This document shows positions 24,554-33,736 of a stretch of 64,000 nt of DNA, one piece after another; positions within the stretch are counted from its first letter, which is position 1, and the number at the start of each line of letters is the position of its first letter. Under the pieces are notes generated by a model. That model worked only from the letters and a program-made list of their open reading frames with translations, did not search any database and was not told the DNA's origin. Origin of the DNA: Nitrosopumilus zosterae (GTDB lineage Archaea > Thermoproteota > Nitrososphaeria > Nitrososphaerales > Nitrosopumilaceae); assembly GCF_025998175.1 (NCBI RefSeq), contig NZ_AP026695.1, positions 496,001 through 560,000 of the forward strand, read 5' to 3'. Made by a program: the position numbers and the translations under genes.

Positions 24554-24733
24554 CTAAGGTCCTGTTACATTACATGAAGTGCAAGTATAGTTTCTTGCTG
24601 CTTCCCTGCAACTCTGACATCTCCAAATTAAATCTCCGCCACAATCAGGACAATTGAATTTTACACATTTATCATTAGGCATTATGGGTCTGTGACAACA
24701 ACTACATGTTGGCAAGGAAATTGTAGATGACAT
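24554..24733 (-). CDS. HVO_2753-type double zinc-finger microprotein
   Basis: 59 residues with four Cys pairs: CSCC, CPDCGG, CQSC and CTSC, forming two zinc fingers as in the archaeal HVO_2753 family, which has the same KFNCPDCGGDLIWRC core and a C-terminal Tyr-Thr-Cys ... GP ending. The haloarchaeal homolog is linked to biofilm and swarming. Upstream of aEF1-beta by 3 nt, a common archaeal arrangement. Confidence 0.8.
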   Translation of the reverse strand: MSSTISLPTCSCCHRPIMPNDKCVKFNCPDCGGDLIWRCQSCREAARNYTCTSCNVTGP

Positions 24734-24787
24734 ACACCAAATTTTCTGAAAACATCATTTATACCTTGCTTAGAATTTGAGCACGTT

Positions 24788-25924
24788 TTAACTCAATAAT
24801 TTTTTGATTTCTCCGCCAACTAGAGCTTGGGCAGTTTTCAACGAGCCTTTGATTCCTAATAGTTTGATAATTGAACTGGTATGAAAATCAAAATCATCTT
24901 TTTCTGAAATCTCTCTTGTGATCTCTGGTGTGATTGATCCAAATAATTTGTTGATTGTATTGTTATCGATTCTCTCCAAAATTTTTCTAGCAAGTAACTG
25001 TTTTTCAAATTCTTTGCCAAATCTATCCATCCATTTTTTTTGATACTCCTCGAGATCTGACTTGTCATTAGTTTCTAAAAATTTTGAGATTGCTTGTCCG
25101 GCATAAACTCCACCCATTCCACTTGTAAAAATACCTCCTGCCGTTGTTGGTTTTGCTTGTCCTGCAGCATCCCCTATGATTATTGTTTTTCCCTCAACAA
25201 AATTTTTGATTGGACCTTTAATCCAAATGGGCGCAAATATTTTTCTAATAATTGAATAGTTTTTCTTCTCTTCCAGAATCTTATCTAATGTTTCAGCAAC
25301 ATTGATTCCTCTTCCTGCTACTCCGACCTTTCCTTTGGATTCTCCAGACGGAATAATCCATGCGAAAAATCCTGGATATTTTTCCTGATCAAAAATCACT
25401 TCGACTTTTCCTTTCTGTATCCAATCTGCATAGATTTCATACTGAGCTGATGATAGAATCCCAGTCCTGTCTTTATGAATAAGTGATGATACCCCTCTTG
25501 CATCAACAAATATTTTACAATCTATCTTTTCTTCATTTGTTCTAATTCCTGTATCTGTAATCTCTTGAAAACTGGTCCTGACTTTGATAACTGCACCGTT
25601 CTTCTGAGCTTGAAAAGCTATCTGTTTGTCTAGTTCTCTTCTGCTAATCTCTACAACTTTTTGTTTCTTTGAATTAATCGTAAAACTATTTCCGTTTGGC
25701 GATGTAATTTCTGCCAACTCTATCATATGATCAAAAGTTTTTCTAAATGGTATGATTCCAAGTTCTTCTAATCCTCCAATGCTGACCAGACCTCCGCAAT
25801 GCTCTGGTGTGCCTATCTCGTAATCCTCTTCAATGACAAGTACTGAAAACCCCTTTGATGCAATTTCCCGTGCACACAACAGTCCTGCAACGCTTCCGCC
25901 TGCAATTACTACATCAAAGTACAT
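24788..25924 (-). CDS. geranylgeranyl reductase family flavoprotein
   Basis: 378 residues, FAD-dependent. The N-terminal Rossmann motif is VVIAGGSVAGLLCAREIASKG; PEHCGGLVS is the family's substrate/FAD loop; GDAAGQAKPTTAGGIFTSG is the second FAD-binding motif. The family saturates geranylgeranyl chains of archaeal ether lipids. Membrane-associated by family. A minus-strand TATA-like TTTAAATTAAATA at 25946-25958 lies about 22 nt upstream and is part of a 77-bp repeat. Confidence 0.9.
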   Translation of the reverse strand: MYFDVVIAGGSVAGLLCAREIASKGFSVLVIEEDYEIGTPEHCGGLVSIGGLEELGIIPFRKTFDHMIELAEITSPNGNSFTINSKKQKVVEISRRELDKQIAFQAQKNGAVIKVRTSFQEITDTGIRTNEEKIDCKIFVDARGVSSLIHKDRTGILSSAQYEIYADWIQKGKVEVIFDQEKYPGFFAWIIPSGESKGKVGVAGRGINVAETLDKILEEKKNYSIIRKIFAPIWIKGPIKNFVEGKTIIIGDAAGQAKPTTAGGIFTSGMGGVYAGQAISKFLETNDKSDLEEYQKKWMDRFGKEFEKQLLARKILERIDNNTINKLFGSITPEITREISEKDDFDFHTSSIIKLLGIKGSLKTAQALVGGEIKKLLS

Positions 25925-25945
25925 GGATTTCGTTTTTTTGCCAAT

Positions 25946-26022
25946 TATTTAATTTAAAGGTAGTATGAAAACTGGAGATATTTTATAAAAAATATTCTTG
26001 AATTAGATACAAAACATCAGAA
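25946..26022. repeat. 77-bp direct repeat, left copy
   Basis: Matches 29264-29340 at about 73 of 77 positions without gaps; both contain AAAGGTAGTATGAAAACTGG and end in ATCAGAA. The left copy includes the presumed promoter of the geranylgeranyl reductase gene. Together the copies bracket the two secreted-protein genes at 26058-29204. Confidence 0.85.
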
Positions 26023-26057
26023 GCACTTTTCAATGATGGATTAGAATTTCATACGGT

Positions 26058-28499
26058 ATGAGGTATTTTTTGATTTTCTTTGTTTTTGTTGGGTTTATGG
26101 GATATGCATATGCTGATGACTTTAACCCTGACATTCTACCAATACATCTTGAGGCAGAAGATATTGTGTTAAGAACTGTGTTTGATTGGACATCAAGCAA
26201 CATGATATTGTTTGGGGCCAAACTTGAAGATGGTGCAGAAACACTAGTTCTAATATCTTCTGATGGAAAAAAAATAAAACAATTAGACCTTGCATCTCTT
26301 GACAATTATTTTCCCATAATTCATGCACAAATTGATCCATCAGATGATAATATTGTTCATTTTCTGAAAAACAACAAGCTGTACAGATATCTTTTAGACA
26401 AAGATAACATCACGGAATTAAACACTGATGAAAACAAAGTAGAGTTTTTTGATTACTATACCTATTCCGAAGATAATCCTTCAAAACACATGATTGCATA
26501 TTCTGTCAAAGACATAAACAATCCCAAACAACTACAATTATTTTCAATGCATGATTCTCATGATGAGGAATCTAAACCAATGGTTTCAGAACTAATGAGT
26601 AATCTTGAGTCAGATGAATTCCAATTAAGTCCTGACGGTACAAAAATACTGTTCCAAAAAACATTGGATGCAAGTTATGGATATGCCGACAGGCGTATAG
26701 CCTATCTAGAAGCACAGGACTATGGACCACACTTGGTATCTGATTTGAACATCAGATGTGGCAACTATCCCAAATGGTATCCTTCTGGAGAGTTGATTGT
26801 ATACCATGTTAGCTATTGCGGAAGGGGTGCACCTGGAGGTGTTTTGGGAACAATCAGCTTGGATGGAAATAACTCCCAGATTTTACTTCCTGACAACAAC
26901 GATAATCCCCAAAGTTTTGCAATAAATCAGAATGGTTCAACCATTGTAATACTCCCTTCTACCAATGGAAAGTCATATGGTGATATTGCTGACTTTTATC
27001 TGCTAAACCTGTTGGGTGTTTCTGAAAGAAAAACAATTTTTCCACGTCATGGAAACCCTCCAGATAGTTTTACTCCCCTACAGCATGAAAGAAATGGAAC
27101 TCCGTTTGATCAGATGCAATGCAGGAATGATGACTTTGTGTTGGTTCAAAAATATGATGGTTCTCCTGCATGTGTAAAACCAAAATCAATTAACTCTTTA
27201 ATTTTCAGGGGATGGGCTGATGAAAAATTCCGAACTCTGCCAATAATCGACTTTCAAAACCCAGACAGGATTTTTCGTGAGGTTGGGTATTTGGGATTGA
27301 TGATGTTTCTTCCACACATTGAAGAAAACCAGACCATCGCAATATCACTTGAAGGCAAATCAAACATGGTCTTGCCAATCATTCAACGTTATGATGTAGA
27401 AATTTTATCTGAAAAAACCAATACCGACAAATCTTTTTCAAGCATTTTTGGAAAAATTACCAAACCAAATCTTCAAAAATTCTTTGAGGAAAACCCAATG
27501 AATATTTTTGTCAAACGTGGAGTGCTATTGACATCATTGGGTGGATATCAGGACAATACAGGAACCTATGGGCCATTCAACCAATTTCTTACCGATAACG
27601 AGTCTCAGATAGCTGGAGATATTTTGACTTATTATGAAAACAAGAGAACAAATGGAGAGGATGTACACTTTAGTGATTTTGTCAAATGGCCAACCGGCAA
27701 AATCAACGAGTCATTTCTTCAAAAATCAAAACTGCTGGATATTGCAGAAATAGAAGAAAATCGCATCGCGTTGAATCCGACAGACACCTGTGCACATATA
27801 TCACTTAGACTACTTTCTGCAGATAAGCTAGCGCAATACCATACTAGAGATAAAGAAATTCAATTTTTTGAAATTACGGATACTGATTTGAAAGAGTTGC
27901 CTGTTTTGGATGAATTAATTCGTGCAACTCATCATCTAGAATTTACTACAAATGAAGACGCACATGCAGAAATTAGTTTAAGAGAACTTGTAGACTATGA
28001 GTTTTTCATTATGGAAAAAGCAATTGGCAAATACGATGATTCTCAAGATGACTATTTTGTCAAACTTGATGGTAATCTAGATGAGAAACTTGCAGATCCG
28101 AAACCACAAGGATTTTCAAATGAATTTTTGTCTCCTCAGCTAGTCTATGATGATAATGTGTATGTCCTAAGTCATACTGTTTTTTGGGTTGCAAATGAGC
28201 ATGAAACACAATCAATATCAGTTCATTTACGAAATAGTATAGACAACGATAAAAAATTCATTACGCTTACTGAAAAAGACATGGAATCAATTCCAAAAAT
28301 AAAACAAGCTATAGAAAAAATTGGCACAGAATTTGAAAGCATTGTTGCTTACAAGGGGTTGCCTGAAAACCCTGACTGGAATGAATATCGGGAATGGTTT
28401 GGGCAAAAAAAGACTGAACAATTTAATCTAGATGAAACCTATGTTCCTGGATTTGTATACAATGATGAGTATTATGATTTGGGATTTCCTATTTGTTAG
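26058..28499 (+). CDS. secreted TolB-like beta-propeller protein
   Basis: 813 residues, signal peptide (about 1-19, ending YAYA-DD). Residues about 30-330 show repeated strands with SPDGTKIL, YPKWYPSGE and ISLDGNN, typical of TolB/PD40 propeller blades. About 355-395 is a Cys-containing module (C ... YDGSPACV ... LIFRGW) also present in the protein at 43856. The rest is acidic and unassigned. Probably cell-surface; function unknown. It precedes another secreted protein gene by 9 nt. Confidence 0.7.
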   Translation: MRYFLIFFVFVGFMGYAYADDFNPDILPIHLEAEDIVLRTVFDWTSSNMILFGAKLEDGAETLVLISSDGKKIKQLDLASLDNYFPIIHAQIDPSDDNIVHFLKNNKLYRYLLDKDNITELNTDENKVEFFDYYTYSEDNPSKHMIAYSVKDINNPKQLQLFSMHDSHDEESKPMVSELMSNLESDEFQLSPDGTKILFQKTLDASYGYADRRIAYLEAQDYGPHLVSDLNIRCGNYPKWYPSGELIVYHVSYCGRGAPGGVLGTISLDGNNSQILLPDNNDNPQSFAINQNGSTIVILPSTNGKSYGDIADFYLLNLLGVSERKTIFPRHGNPPDSFTPLQHERNGTPFDQMQCRNDDFVLVQKYDGSPACVKPKSINSLIFRGWADEKFRTLPIIDFQNPDRIFREVGYLGLMMFLPHIEENQTIAISLEGKSNMVLPIIQRYDVEILSEKTNTDKSFSSIFGKITKPNLQKFFEENPMNIFVKRGVLLTSLGGYQDNTGTYGPFNQFLTDNESQIAGDILTYYENKRTNGEDVHFSDFVKWPTGKINESFLQKSKLLDIAEIEENRIALNPTDTCAHISLRLLSADKLAQYHTRDKEIQFFEITDTDLKELPVLDELIRATHHLEFTTNEDAHAEISLRELVDYEFFIMEKAIGKYDDSQDDYFVKLDGNLDEKLADPKPQGFSNEFLSPQLVYDDNVYVLSHTVFWVANEHETQSISVHLRNSIDNDKKFITLTEKDMESIPKIKQAIEKIGTEFESIVAYKGLPENPDWNEYREWFGQKKTEQFNLDETYVPGFVYNDEYYDLGFPIC

Positions 28500-28508
28500 G
28501 GATAGAAA

Positions 28509-29204
28509 ATGAAAACTAGATACAAAATCATACTTGTTGCAGTTTGTGCATATTTTGGAGTCTTTTTTGGTCCTGTAATTACAAGCAATGTCTACTGTGA
28601 TTTTGTTTCACAAGAGATGTGCACATCAAGAATTACTGGAGTTGTCTTGCCCCCACTTAATCTGATAATGCCAAGCTTGCCAAAAGATAACTGTGTTGTA
28701 GACAATGACGGAGTAATGGAGCCTTGCTATAATGATGCGGGACTTTTGGAGTGGCCGTTTCCTCCCCGTATGGAAGTTCATACTGAAAGAGAATGTAATA
28801 AGATATGCGCTGATGTTGAAAAACTTCCTCCTTGCACCAGTGACCGAACAGCATGTTTTAATCAAGATGCCCATCTATGTGATCCTTCTGGCTGGGAGTG
28901 TGGCGACAATGAAGGAATCTTTGAGGAAATTATAGAATATAACTCAGATGCAACTTCATATGATCTTCAAATGATGTTTGATGAAAAAGAGTCTGCAGTG
29001 GAATATTTTGTAGTAAATGGAAACACTGATCATGTAGAAATTGATATTCCTACTGATTTGATTGATGGCGTATTTATGATTCACGTTAATGGCGAAAATA
29101 TAGATGATAAACGAGTATCTATTGATGGAAACAAAGTGATTGTAAATTATGGTCAAAACATTGAATCTGTAAAATTGTTTGGCTCTTATGATCTAGGTGG
29201 ATAG
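28509..29204 (+). CDS. secreted Cys-rich protein of unknown function
   Basis: 231 residues with an N-terminal signal/anchor (about 6-25). Residues 30-135 carry a dozen Cys (MCTSR, DNDGVMEPCYNDAG, CNKICAD, PPCTSDRTACF), suggesting disulfides; the last 90 residues look like a beta-sandwich. The start context GGATAGAAAATGAAAACTAGAT is duplicated just after the gene (about 29201), where it leads only to an 11-codon stub. Operon with the propeller protein upstream. Confidence 0.65.
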   Translation: MKTRYKIILVAVCAYFGVFFGPVITSNVYCDFVSQEMCTSRITGVVLPPLNLIMPSLPKDNCVVDNDGVMEPCYNDAGLLEWPFPPRMEVHTERECNKICADVEKLPPCTSDRTACFNQDAHLCDPSGWECGDNEGIFEEIIEYNSDATSYDLQMMFDEKESAVEYFVVNGNTDHVEIDIPTDLIDGVFMIHVNGENIDDKRVSIDGNKVIVNYGQNIESVKLFGSYDLGG

Positions 29205-29263
29205 AAAATGAAAACTAGATTTTTGTTCGGATCGCTGAAATAAATAATCTCACAATCCCTAAC

Positions 29264-29340
29264 TATTTAATTCAAAGGTAGTATGAAAACTGGAGATATT
29301 TTATAAAAAATATTCTTGAATTGAATACAAAAAATCAGAA
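29264..29340. repeat. 77-bp direct repeat, right copy
   Basis: About 73 of 77 positions match the left copy at 25946-26022. It follows a truncated repeat of the 28509 gene start (ATGAAAACTAGATTT at 29208, stop after 11 codons), so the segment looks like the scar of a tandem duplication that later lost most of one unit. Confidence 0.85.
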
Positions 29341-29350
29341 CAGTTGAAAA

Positions 29351-29574
29351 TCAATTGTTCTTCAATACTATCGTGGTTCTCAATCCAGTCTGTGCTGATT
29401 TTAACTGCTTCTCAACAAGATCTGCCTTTTGAGTCAAAGTGGCAACTCTTTCGTCGTCATTTAGTTTCTTGTATTGGTTAATCTTCTGATTAATTTCTGC
29501 CAGACCGTATATGTCAAATCTTGCTTATTAGACATTAAGAGATTGATTTCACTTTGAATCAAATCAACTCTCAT
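29351..29574 (-). pseudogene. frameshifted small coiled-coil protein
   Basis: From ATG 29574 the frame reads MRVDLIQSEINLLMSNKQDL and then leaves register; one added base after that point would continue as IYGLAEINQKINQYKKL, then DERVATLTQKADLVEKQL and a stop at 29351, a plausible 74-residue charged coiled coil. The second part has no start of its own. Either a one-base deletion or a sequence error. Confidence 0.4.
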
Positions 29575-29612
29575 TCTGTTTTTATCTTTCTTTTTTACTA
29601 GATACAAGTCAG

Positions 29613-29831
29613 ATGATAAAAATGAACATTTATGATACAAAATCGATAATATGCAATAAATGCAATTCTTCCATCGGTGGGATTGAATTTGATGCAACAG
29701 TTACAATGCCCCTTTGTGGAAAATGTGTTAATCCGTTACCTGAAGTAAAAATGGTGATTCCTTCTGTTAACTGCCTTCACAATAATCCCTCACAGCAACT
29801 GTTGTTGAAAATAGCAAACGAGGTGAAATAG
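29613..29831 (+). CDS. small zinc-ribbon protein
   Basis: 72 residues with CNKC at about 15-18 and CGKC at about 35-38, a CxxC...CxxC zinc site; the C-terminal half (SVNCLHNNPSQQLLLKIANEV) is unassigned. Followed after 3 nt by another zinc-ribbon gene (29835-30005), so the two are likely coexpressed. Start could also be the ATG at 29622. Confidence 0.55.
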   Translation: MIKMNIYDTKSIICNKCNSSIGGIEFDATVTMPLCGKCVNPLPEVKMVIPSVNCLHNNPSQQLLLKIANEVK

Positions 29832-29834
29832 ATA

Positions 29835-30005
29835 ATGCGTTGTTCTAACTGTGGAAACCAAGCAAGCTGGAGAGATCCTGACTGTAACAAATGCGACAAG
29901 CCATTGCATCAAAAAAACTGCAAAGGAAAATCTACTGACTGCAAATGCCATCAAATTAATGAGCAATTATGGCAACAAAGAAAACTCGTAACAAATTCAC
30001 AATAA
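29835..30005 (+). CDS. zinc-ribbon protein with many Cys (56 residues)
   Basis: Begins MRCSNCGNQASW, then DCNKCDKPLH and DCKCHQ: two clear CxxC knuckles plus extra Cys/His. A basic, Gln-rich tail follows. Three bases separate it from the zinc-ribbon gene before it. Function unknown; general zinc-ribbon roles apply. Confidence 0.55.
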   Translation: MRCSNCGNQASWRDPDCNKCDKPLHQKNCKGKSTDCKCHQINEQLWQQRKLVTNSQ

Positions 30006-30021
30006 TCAACCGAGTACTAAC

Positions 30022-30177
30022 ATGCTTGTAGAAACAATTCAAACTGAAGACTTATCACAACTTGATAAACTGATCAACGAGATCATTGAACAAAGAACCG
30101 TGATGGACATTAAACTATCTGTCACTCCTTTTCGAGAAAAACTCGTGTATACTGCACTGATTATGCTAGATGAATAA
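30022..30177 (+). CDS. small helical protein, function unknown (51 residues)
   Basis: MLVETIQTEDLSQLDKLINE followed by IEQRTVMDIKLSVTPFREKL and a short end. Acidic, no Cys, no TM. Its position 16 nt after two zinc-ribbon genes on the same strand suggests one operon of three small proteins. Confidence 0.45.
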   Translation: MLVETIQTEDLSQLDKLINEIIEQRTVMDIKLSVTPFREKLVYTALIMLDE

Positions 30178-30254
30178 TTCTTTTTTTATTTTTAATCAAA
30201 AAGGCATACTATTTAATTCAAAAGTTTTTCATTAAGCCTGTATTTGATTAAAAC

Positions 30255-30608
30255 ATGGGAGACATAAAACAAGTAATTGTAGTTAGAACTGATCTAAAAA
30301 TGGGGAAAGGAAAGATAGCTGCACAAGTAGGACATGCTTGTGTTCTTGGCGCAGAACATGTAAGAAAATCTCACCCTGAATGGTATGAAGAATGGTGGGG
30401 TGGACAAGAAAAAGTTGTACTCAAAGTGTCTGGAATTAAAGAATTGCAAGAAGTGAAAAGACATGCTATAGATTTGAATCTCCCCTGGTCTGAAGTTACT
30501 GATGCTGGCCATACGCAAATTGCACCCGGAACCACAACTTGCATCTCCATTGGACCTGCTCCTGAAAATTTGATTGACAAAATAACTTCCGATCTAAAAC
30601 TCCTCTAG
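30255..30608 (+). CDS. pth2: peptidyl-tRNA hydrolase, archaeal type
   Basis: 117 residues. Frees tRNA from peptidyl-tRNA that drops off ribosomes. The Pth2 core is intact: VIVVRTDLKMGKGKIAAQVGHA at the start, DLNLPWSEVTDAGHTQIAPGT in the second half and SIGPAPENLIDKIT at the end. Cytoplasmic. A TATTTAATTCAAAAG block lies 33-46 nt upstream, a possible promoter with a short leader. Confidence 0.96.
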   Translation: MGDIKQVIVVRTDLKMGKGKIAAQVGHACVLGAEHVRKSHPEWYEEWWGGQEKVVLKVSGIKELQEVKRHAIDLNLPWSEVTDAGHTQIAPGTTTCISIGPAPENLIDKITSDLKLL

Positions 30609-30647
30609 TTGGAATAAGATATAACAAGGCTAGATATTTTTTAAGAC

Positions 30648-32249
30648 ATGAAGAAAAAAGCCATCATCATAACAATATTTTTTGGTTTCATCTTGCTATC
30701 TTCAACTATTATGATTACACTTCCAAGTATAGTTCCAGAAGGGGACACACCCGAAATGACAATCACTGGCACACCTGCAGATAATTTCCCAGATGATCAA
30801 CGTGCTCAATTTTGTGGTTCTGGTGATGCAAAGTCCACTGATTATGTTCAGGAATTCTCCATTCCAACTACATGCACAAATCCTTTAGCAATTGTGTCTG
30901 ATTATGATGGAAATGTTTGGTTTGCTCAAACAAATACTGGTAATCTGGCAAAGTTTGATCCTGACACTGAAACATTCACTGAATATGATAACCCTTCTTG
31001 GCCCCAAGGAGGTCGTTCTATGATGTGGGGGATTGATTATGCTCCAGATGGGACTGTATGGTACACTGATGAGACATATGACTCTGTATGGAAGTTTTCA
31101 ACCATTGATGAAAAATATGAGCGATTGTCCTATCCATCAGAAGGTAACTCATTGCCACAAAAACTCCAAGTTCACGGTTCACAAATTATTGTTAACGACT
31201 TTACTGGAAACAAAATCACATTCTTAGACCCAACCCAGTCTGATGACAATGTAAATTATCTTAGCATTCCTTCGCCGATTGATGACTCTGTAACTGCTGA
31301 TTTTGCAGTTGACGAAAATAACAATGTCTGGTTTACAAATTGGTTATTCCAACAAGGGGGGGTTTTAGTTAAATTTGATCAAAATGGCTATTTTGATTCT
31401 GTTGCGAATTCTGATGAAGAACATCTCCCATTACTTGACTTTATTGAAATCTACCAATTGCCTCCTGAGTTACTTACTCCCAACGGTTCTGTAGTTGCTG
31501 ATGACGGGACAATTTGGCTGGCGGATACGACAACATCGTACTTTTTTAATTTTGATCCTTTGACTAAAGTATTCACGCAATACGTTACATCTGATCCTTT
31601 GCCTAGCACATATGGAAACCAAACCGGAGTTGTAAAAACCCCTATTTCCAGACCATACTGGATAGAATCAGACGACCAGGGTAGGCTTGTTTTTAATGCG
31701 CAAACTGCAAACAACATCTCTGTCATGGATCCTAAATCTCAAAGCCTTGTAGAATATCACATTCCCTCAAAGAATCCCTATTGGGGAGACTGTGATCCTG
31801 GAACTGGATTGATGCTGGCTGATTGTGGCTTGGCACAAATCTTTGATTTTGCAATAGACGGTGAAAAAATTTGGTTTACCGAATGGGTTGAAAATAATAT
31901 CGGTGTTGTTGACACTTCTGTCCCATTGCCTCTTGAAATTCAATTTGAATCTAATTCAATAACGCTTGCACCTGGAGAAACTAAGCACTTCAACTTTATT
32001 GTGTCGCCAAAATCACAAAAAGATCTGTTAGGCGTTTCATTAATTTTATCTCCAACTCATGATTTTCTAAATGTAGATCTTGTAAAAAATTCTCCAAAAT
32101 CCTTCCAATTGGATTTTGATGCTCCACGTCCAATCCACACTTCTATACATGCTTCAGAAGATGCAATTTCTGGAACCTACAAAATTCTGCTTGGAGCACA
32201 ATCCTCTGATGTTGCAATCAGTAAATTTGTTACAGTGACAATAGAGTGA
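30648..32249 (+). CDS. secreted Vgb-like (streptogramin lyase fold) beta-propeller protein
   Basis: 533 residues. One N-terminal signal/TM (about 5-25), then a propeller with the blade pattern NVWFAQTNTGNLAKFDPDT, TVWYTDETYDSVWKF, NVWFTN and IWLADTTTSYFFNFDP, finishing with IWFTEWVENNIGVV. Residues about 435-533 form a beta-sandwich (FNFIVSPKSQKD). The fold is that of virginiamycin B lyase, but with an extracellular location and no antibiotic context; the substrate is unknown. Overlaps the truD start by 4 nt. Confidence 0.75.
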   Translation: MKKKAIIITIFFGFILLSSTIMITLPSIVPEGDTPEMTITGTPADNFPDDQRAQFCGSGDAKSTDYVQEFSIPTTCTNPLAIVSDYDGNVWFAQTNTGNLAKFDPDTETFTEYDNPSWPQGGRSMMWGIDYAPDGTVWYTDETYDSVWKFSTIDEKYERLSYPSEGNSLPQKLQVHGSQIIVNDFTGNKITFLDPTQSDDNVNYLSIPSPIDDSVTADFAVDENNNVWFTNWLFQQGGVLVKFDQNGYFDSVANSDEEHLPLLDFIEIYQLPPELLTPNGSVVADDGTIWLADTTTSYFFNFDPLTKVFTQYVTSDPLPSTYGNQTGVVKTPISRPYWIESDDQGRLVFNAQTANNISVMDPKSQSLVEYHIPSKNPYWGDCDPGTGLMLADCGLAQIFDFAIDGEKIWFTEWVENNIGVVDTSVPLPLEIQFESNSITLAPGETKHFNFIVSPKSQKDLLGVSLILSPTHDFLNVDLVKNSPKSFQLDFDAPRPIHTSIHASEDAISGTYKILLGAQSSDVAISKFVTVTIE

Positions 32250-33442
32250 TACCTAATCTGGATTCCCAAATTGGAATCACCGTTTACAGCACTAATTTTT
32301 CTGGAATAGGAGGAAAAATTCGAGCCAAACCCGAAGATTTCCATGTGTCTGAAATTATTTCTGACAAAGTAAACAAATCCATAACTGATCAAGAAGGCTA
32401 TGCCGTATACAAATTAAAAAAGAAAAAAATTGATACCAATCATGCCTTATCTGGTATTTTTAGAAAAAAAGGAATTCGCTTAAAGTCACTTGGACTAAAG
32501 GATGCATCAGCTATAACCGAACAATTTGTCTGCTCTGGAAATAAGGGCAAGGCCATTGAGGATTTCTCTACTGACAAATATTCTTTGGAAAAAATTGGCT
32601 ATGTGAAAAAACCCCTGTCTAAAAAAGACATGATAGCAAATCATTTTAAAATTAAAATCTCTGACTGCTCAAACGATTTGTCTTCTTTCACTGAATATGA
32701 CAAAGTCTTGAATTTTTACGGTTACCAGAGATTTGGTTCCAAAAGACCCGTAACTCATCTGATTGGCAAGGCCATTTTACAGCGAGATTTCAAAAAAGCT
32801 GTTGATTTGATTTTGTCTTTTACCTCTTCATATGATTCGAAGGAAAATACTGAGATTCGTGAAAAACTATCAGACAAGGCGAACTTTGAAAAATATTTTG
32901 ATCAAGTTCCAAGTCAAATGGATGTTGAAAAAATTGTTCTAAAAGAAATGATTGAACATGACGATTATTTTGCCGCAATTAGAGCAATCCCATTATCTTT
33001 AAGACGATTCTACATCCAAGCGTATCAATCTTTTATTTTTAATCAGTCTCTAAGTATGGCATTTTTAGATGGTGAAAATCTTTTTGAGGCTCAACCAGGT
33101 GACGTGTGTTTTGATTTTAATGGAATAATTGGCAAGTATGTGAAAGGCCTGGATCAACGATTGGCATTGCCTTTTGTAGGTTATTCATATTACAAAAAAA
33201 CAAGATTTGATCATCAAATATCTAAAATATTGAGTAACGAGGAAATTACACCAAAGGATTTTTTCCTCAAAGAGATGCAAGAAGTAAGCAATGAGGGTGG
33301 CTTTAGACAGGCTGCCTTGCATTGCTTTGATTATTCGTCTCAAGGAAATACTGTGGAATTCTCTCTCTCACGCGGTATGTTTGCAACAATCTTGTTAAGG
33401 GAAATTATGAAACCTGAGGATCCAATGACTGCCGGTTTTTGA
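32246..33442 (+). CDS. truD: tRNA pseudouridine(13) synthase TruD
   Basis: 398 residues, GTG start overlapping the previous stop by 4 nt. The catalytic region is LKDASAITEQF (Asp is the nucleophile), and the family's FYGYQRFGSKRPVTHLIG and C-terminal LSRGMFATILLREIMKP motifs are present. Modifies U13 in tRNAs. Length is typical for archaeal TruD. Confidence 0.93.
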   Translation: MIPNLDSQIGITVYSTNFSGIGGKIRAKPEDFHVSEIISDKVNKSITDQEGYAVYKLKKKKIDTNHALSGIFRKKGIRLKSLGLKDASAITEQFVCSGNKGKAIEDFSTDKYSLEKIGYVKKPLSKKDMIANHFKIKISDCSNDLSSFTEYDKVLNFYGYQRFGSKRPVTHLIGKAILQRDFKKAVDLILSFTSSYDSKENTEIREKLSDKANFEKYFDQVPSQMDVEKIVLKEMIEHDDYFAAIRAIPLSLRRFYIQAYQSFIFNQSLSMAFLDGENLFEAQPGDVCFDFNGIIGKYVKGLDQRLALPFVGYSYYKKTRFDHQISKILSNEEITPKDFFLKEMQEVSNEGGFRQAALHCFDYSSQGNTVEFSLSRGMFATILLREIMKPEDPMTAGF

Positions 33443-33505
33443 GATCATCTTCATATTTTCTTAGATGTCTTTAAGTTGGTGTTTTTTTAAGACAATTTGA
33501 TTTAC

Positions 33506-33736
33506 ATGGAAAAGGCGTACATGCTAATCAGTTGTGAAATTGGTGAGGAACAATTACTCTATTCTCAATTAAAAGAAATCCCTGAGGTAAAAAGTTGCTT
33601 GATTACTTATGGCAGCTACGATATTGTTGCAGAATTTACCACAGATACTCCTGCACAAATGAACGAAGTCATCACAACCAAAATAAGAAAACTACAAAAA
33701 ATTCGAAGCACCATAACACTGCGTGTAATAAACTAG
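33506..33736 (+). CDS. Lrp/AsnC ligand-binding (RAM) domain protein
   Basis: 76 residues, a stand-alone RAM domain without DNA-binding part: KAYMLISCEIGEE, PEVKSCLITYGSYDIVAEF and IRSTITLRVIN. ATG 33506 is preferred over TTG 33497. Two relatives occur here: a single domain at 45753-45986 and a tandem at 16863-17426. Ends convergently with a small membrane protein gene, sharing a 4-nt stop overlap. Confidence 0.85.
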   Translation: MEKAYMLISCEIGEEQLLYSQLKEIPEVKSCLITYGSYDIVAEFTTDTPAQMNEVITTKIRKLQKIRSTITLRVIN

